Positions 60,940 to 64,000 of a DNA stretch of 64,000 bases are shown here, in pieces. Each line of letters starts with the position of its first letter. Position 1 is the first letter of the stretch. Source of the DNA: Candidatus Bathyarchaeota archaeon (GTDB lineage: Archaea; Thermoproteota; Bathyarchaeia; Bathyarchaeales; Bathycorpusculaceae); assembly GCA_026014705.1 (NCBI GenBank), contig JAOZHU010000035.1:1-64000 (forward strand), in the 5' to 3' direction. The translations under genes and the position numbers were made by a program. The notes under the pieces are model-generated. The model was not told where the DNA came from, ran no database searches, and worked only from the letters and a program-made list of their open reading frames with translations.

Positions 60940-61527
60940 ATGAACAAACGCGTCATCCTCATCACAGGCACTCCACGCGTAGGAAAAACCACCATATCAC
61001 ACGAACTCACCAAAAAACTAAACGCCCAATACATCAATCTAACCGACCTCGCTGAAAAAGAAAACCTAACAACAAGCCAAGACAAAACACGTAAAACCAC
61101 AATCATAAACGAAACCAAAATGCGCCGAAAACTAAACACAATACTCAACAACGCACAAGAAGAAACCATAATCATCGACGGACACTACGCCGCTGCAGTC
61201 ACGCCTAAAAAACACGTGACACATGTCTTCGTGCTCAGACGCAACCCAATAGAACTTCAAGAATTCATGCAAAAAAGCAGCTTCAGCGAAGCAAAACTAT
61301 GGGAAAATTTAGCCGCAGAAATCCTCGACGCCTGCCTCATCGAAGCTATCCAATACCAAGGAAAAGACAAGGTATGCGAACTGGACATCACAGGCAAAAC
61401 CGCGGAAGACACAACAAACGAAATAATAGCCATTTTAAACAACCGCAAACAACCCAGCATAGGCAGCGTAGACTGGCTGGACATGCTAGAACGGGAAGGT
61501 AAAACCGAAGAATACCTGCGATTCTGA
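60940..61527 (+). CDS. Fap7/AK6-type adenylate kinase
   Basis: A 195-residue P-loop kinase: VILITGTPRVGKTTISHEL (Walker A, about 5-23), TIIIDGHYAAAVTPKKHV and the short LID-like segment. Archaeal Fap7 homologues combine weak adenylate kinase and ATPase activity and help mature the small ribosomal subunit with uS11. A Lys/Asp-rich acidic C-terminus (MLEREGKTEEYLRF) is typical. It is divergent from phzF and convergent with the gene at 61533. Confidence 0.88.
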   Translation: MNKRVILITGTPRVGKTTISHELTKKLNAQYINLTDLAEKENLTTSQDKTRKTTIINETKMRRKLNTILNNAQEETIIIDGHYAAAVTPKKHVTHVFVLRRNPIELQEFMQKSSFSEAKLWENLAAEILDACLIEAIQYQGKDKVCELDITGKTAEDTTNEIIAILNNRKQPSIGSVDWLDMLEREGKTEEYLRF

Positions 61528-61532
61528 ACCGC

Positions 61533-61895
61533 TCACCTAAGACTCGCAATTATCTTCTGCTTAGTCAACAACGTAATCTTACGCCTATTCGAGTACGACT
61601 TAGCATGGTCACTGAACTTCTCCCCAATCATAATCGGACTCGACAACCCCACATCATCCGACGCCGTATCCAAACTGATGATAACATTAACGCCAATCGT
61701 CCTGTTCCAATCACGCACCCAAACACCCTGCTCCAAACGCCCCTTCTGAACAATAAGGTCAAACCTACGCGAAATACCCGTGAACCCCTCAAGAACTGTG
61801 CTCTCCTGATTAACCTTGTACCCCTCCTTCCTAAAGTACCGCACGGCAAGCTCCATCAAACGCGACCTCGACGCTGACCCTTCTTCACCACTCAT
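61533..61895 (-). CDS. Small protein with possible PD-(D/E)XK-like fold
   Basis: A 120-residue protein. It has RLMELAVRYFRKEGYKV followed by TGISRRFDLIVQKG, resembling the start and the catalytic Asp region of restriction-endonuclease-like proteins, and a C-terminal helix with KKQK-type basic residues. Key acidic/lysine pairs are not all visible. It may be a nuclease relative or a small DNA-binding protein. Convergent with the Fap7 gene, 6 bases apart. Confidence 0.5.
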   Translation of the reverse strand: MSGEEGSASRSRLMELAVRYFRKEGYKVNQESTVLEGFTGISRRFDLIVQKGRLEQGVWVRDWNRTIGVNVIISLDTASDDVGLSSPIMIGEKFSDHAKSYSNRRKITLLTKQKIIASLR

Positions 61896-61962
61896 CCCGC
61901 TACCCCATTACCCAAATGTTATCTACCTGTTCAATGAAAAGTCTTTCGGAAGGCAAAACCCA

Positions 61963-62163
61963 ATGGTCACCACACTAATCATAGTCTGCAGAAACTGCGG
62001 CGGCTTACTCATGGCAGCCACCCAGCAAAAAACACGAACCTGCCCATACTGCGGCTCACGCGTAAACGTACAAACAGCCAAACGCATAGCCTCAGCAGAA
62101 AACGCCTTCAAAGCCTCAGAAATACTGCGAGAAATAAAACGAAAAAAAGGCTTCAACCAATAA
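61963..62163 (+). CDS. DUF1922-like small zinc-ribbon protein
   Basis: A 66-residue protein. A single zinc ribbon uses IVCRNCGGL and RTCPYCGSRVNVQ. A basic helical tail (EILREIKRKKGFN) follows. DUF1922 proteins are restricted to archaea and have no known function. The ATG at 61963 follows GGAAGG; the longer frame to 61816 overlaps the divergent gene and is rejected. Confidence 0.8.
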   Translation: MVTTLIIVCRNCGGLLMAATQQKTRTCPYCGSRVNVQTAKRIASAENAFKASEILREIKRKKGFNQ

Positions 62164-62320
62164 AACAAACAACAACCAAAGCAAACGCAACCCACGCAAG
62201 CACGCCAGAACTATAAAAACTATATAAAAAGGGCGTATAATCTAACGCCACGCATTAGCTGACAAACGCAACTTCTTTAAAACCAAACATGCAATAATAC
62301 TAGCAAGCGAGGAAACAATT

Positions 62321-63010
62321 ATGCCCCTTGAAGCCACACCTGAAAAAAACACCGTCATGTTCGTCTGGTTCAACCACTATGCAGGAGTACTCATAAAAAC
62401 TCCCACAAAAACACTTGTCGTCGACCCAGTAGACGTGAAAGCGCGCAACCTACGCAACGTAGACGCCATACTAATAACACATGAGCATTATGATCACTTG
62501 GACCAGCGATTAATAGCCGAAATACAAAAAACCACAAACTGCTCTGTTATAGCTGACCCAGCCTCCACAAAAAGTTTACACCACAGCATTCCGCCTGAAA
62601 AACTGCAGGAAATTCGCCCAACCGCAGAAACCAAAATCGGCGAAGTCTCAATAAGAGCTGAAAAATGCAATCACCCTGCAGCCGCACCAGTCACTTTCAT
62701 AATCACAAGTGAAGACGGCGTGAAAATATTCCACACCGCAGACAGCTTGCCCTTTCCTGAACTAGCAGCCATCGGCGAAAGAGAAAAATTCGACGTTGTC
62801 TTCTGCACAGTAGGCATAGCCCCAAACGCTACACCAGAAACAGGTTTCGAGATTGCAAGACTAACGAAACCGCAAGTAGCTGTTCCCTACCACACCAGCA
62901 CACCCGCCCAGCAACGCCAGTTCGCTGAACTTCTAAAAAAACAACTGCCCAAAACCGCCTGTTTAATCCCCGAACTAAACAACATTTACCAAGTTTCCAA
63001 AAGGAAGTGA
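62321..63010 (+). CDS. UlaG-like metallo-beta-lactamase-fold hydrolase
   Basis: A 229-residue protein: VMFVWFNHYAGVLIKTPTKT, ILITHEHYDHLDQRL (HxHxDH, about 49-63), KIFHTADSLPF and a final HTSTPAQQRQF. These features fit the UlaG-like branch, whose members include lactonases and RNases of small substrates. GAGG precedes the ATG. Its stop overlaps the GTG of pyrE by 4 bases, so the two are coupled; an unknown link to pyrimidine metabolism is possible. Confidence 0.85.
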   Translation: MPLEATPEKNTVMFVWFNHYAGVLIKTPTKTLVVDPVDVKARNLRNVDAILITHEHYDHLDQRLIAEIQKTTNCSVIADPASTKSLHHSIPPEKLQEIRPTAETKIGEVSIRAEKCNHPAAAPVTFIITSEDGVKIFHTADSLPFPELAAIGEREKFDVVFCTVGIAPNATPETGFEIARLTKPQVAVPYHTSTPAQQRQFAELLKKQLPKTACLIPELNNIYQVSKRK

Positions 63011-63639
63011 CAAAACTGCAGAACCGCAACGACACAAAAAAGATTGAAATGGCAAAAATACTACACAAAATAGCCGCCCTAAAATTCGGACTCTTCAAAC
63101 TCACAAGCGGCAAAGTAACCCCCTACTATATAGACCTAAGAATCGTACCCAGCTTCCCCGATGCCTTCCGACAGATATGCGACTTCTACGGCGAAGCAAT
63201 AACCAACCAAATAGGACTCAAAAACTTCGACCGCATAACAGGCATCCCAATCGCAGGCATACCCTTCGCCTCGCAAATAGCCTACAACCTGAATAAACCT
63301 TTTCTATACGTACGCAAAGGCGTCCGCATGCATGGACGACAAAGACGCGTTGAAGGCATTCTCGTCTCAGGAGAACACGTCTTGCTAATTGACGACCTAG
63401 TTACAACTGGTTTAACGCTAAAAAAAGCCGCCGAAGCCGTCACTGCCGAAGGCGGAATAGTCAAAGAAGCCGTCGCCCTGCTGGACAGAGAAGAAGGCGG
63501 AAAAGAAAAACTCGCAAAAAACGGAATCCAACTTCACTCGCTACTCAAAATCAGCGAAATAGCTAACACGCTGTTCGACATAGGTGCAATAGATGAAGAA
63601 AACCTGAAAACCATACTAAAACAAATTAAAAAACAGTAA
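63007..63639 (+). CDS. pyrE: Orotate phosphoribosyltransferase
   Basis: A 210-residue enzyme. It has FKLTSGKVTPYYIDLRI, RITGIPIAGIPFA and the PRPP-binding VLLIDDLVTTGLTLKKA. It forms orotidine monophosphate from orotate and PRPP, the fifth step of pyrimidine synthesis. The start is a GTG overlapping the upstream stop (GTGA). An N-terminal extension of about 20 residues precedes the family's core. pyrB, the other pyrimidine gene in the window, is 52 kb away. Confidence 0.93.
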   Translation: MTKLQNRNDTKKIEMAKILHKIAALKFGLFKLTSGKVTPYYIDLRIVPSFPDAFRQICDFYGEAITNQIGLKNFDRITGIPIAGIPFASQIAYNLNKPFLYVRKGVRMHGRQRRVEGILVSGEHVLLIDDLVTTGLTLKKAAEAVTAEGGIVKEAVALLDREEGGKEKLAKNGIQLHSLLKISEIANTLFDIGAIDEENLKTILKQIKKQ

Positions 63640-63655
63640 AAAAAGACGACAAAAC

Positions 63656-64000
63656 TTAGTCGTAGAAGATGAGACTTTTCTCCTCCAACAGCACATGCAA
63701 CTTTTGCACTGCAGTATACACGTCTTGCTCCTTCTTGGCGCCCGTACAGACCAATTTGCCGCTTGCAAACAGCAGAATCACGACTTTGGGTTCATCCATT
63801 CGGTAAATCAAGCCGGGAAACTGCTCAGGTTCATACATCGTCTTTCCAAGAGTAAAAGCAGCTTTCTCTAAATCAATCATCCCGCCTAAACTTGCCGAGG
63901 CGACGATGTTTTGAATTTTCAAGTCTGGCTTGCTGATTATTATTATGCCGCCTTTTTTCAGTTCCTTGATGACTTTCATCACGGCTCTCCGCGCTTCCTT
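63656..64000 (-). CDS. tbp: TATA-box-binding protein, C-terminal part
   Basis: The gene runs off the right edge; 114 codons are visible. The visible part holds the end of the first repeat (KEARRAVMKVIKELKKGG) and the whole second repeat: IQNIVASASLGGMIDLEKAA, EPEQFPGLIYRM, VVILLFASGKLVCTGAKKEQ. TBP is the archaeal general transcription factor that binds the TATA boxes seen throughout this window. A full archaeal TBP is about 180 residues, so roughly 70 are missing. The short version starting at 63982 is not a real start. Confidence 0.95.
   Translation of the reverse strand, partial: KEARRAVMKVIKELKKGGIIIISKPDLKIQNIVASASLGGMIDLEKAAFTLGKTMYEPEQFPGLIYRMDEPKVVILLFASGKLVCTGAKKEQDVYTAVQKLHVLLEEKSLIFYD

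Overview
The window is archaeal. It encodes archaeal or archaeal/eukaryotic information-processing proteins: a TATA-binding protein, an Sm-like protein, Nop5 with fibrillarin, Rio2 and Tsr3. It also has glycerol-1-phosphate dehydrogenase for ether lipids, a membrane LonB protease, and a gene set for methanofuran synthesis. Promoters carry TATA-like boxes about 25 nt upstream of short leaders. The mixture best fits the Bathyarchaeia (Thermoproteota), possibly an anaerobe with an archaeal Wood-Ljungdahl pathway. That placement is inference from gene content; no rRNA is present.

Layout. 0-6 kb: start of a secreted protein, HD hydrolase, Sm-like, Rio2, AIM24-type protein, and the fibrillarin/Nop5 pair. 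6-14 kb: a membrane glycosyltransferase, an NrdD-like protein that lacks its radical glycine, PyrB, a secreted repeat protein, FKBP and glycerol-1-phosphate dehydrogenase. 14.6-18 kb: a compact operon of a membrane zinc-ribbon protein, a membrane protein ending in a ten-cysteine tail, and a radical SAM/SPASM enzyme; this is the best candidate for an undescribed system. 18-25 kb: a HAD/dolichol-kinase fusion, small nucleases, an apparent structured non-coding RNA (21067-21229), a B12-radical SAM protein, TrmI and a LysE exporter. 25-38 kb: an RNase J-like protein with a fused kinase, several small winged-helix regulators, a ParA-like ATPase, MobA, an ABC exporter and two nucleases (Mrr-like and Hjc). 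38-46 kb: LonB, Tsr3, NAD(P)HX repair, YjbQ, Lrp-type domain, LysE and a frameshifted macrodomain gene, separated by copies of a short dispersed repeat.

46-52 kb is a minus-strand methanofuran cluster: mfnB, mfnA, mfnD, mfnF and mfnE, followed by a DUF362 protein. Together these make the furan phosphate, tyramine, the glutamyl-tyramine, the activated furan and the coupled core; the aminotransferase MfnC is not in the window. A HisA-like protein lies 4 kb further on, beyond a large cell-surface subtilase. 56-64 kb ends with secreted proteins, a PRC-barrel protein, an orphan VapB-like antitoxin, the RNase P RNA gene (59561-59886, minus), PhzF, an Fap7-type kinase, a metallo-beta-lactamase protein translationally coupled to pyrE, and the truncated TBP gene.

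No tRNA, rRNA, CRISPR array, transposase or integrase was recognised. Two kinds of dispersed repeat were found: a 100-bp element with its own TATA region (two full copies and one partial) and a roughly 20-bp element in six intergenic spacers between 32 and 46 kb. Strand composition also switches between G/T-rich and A/C-rich blocks regardless of coding direction.
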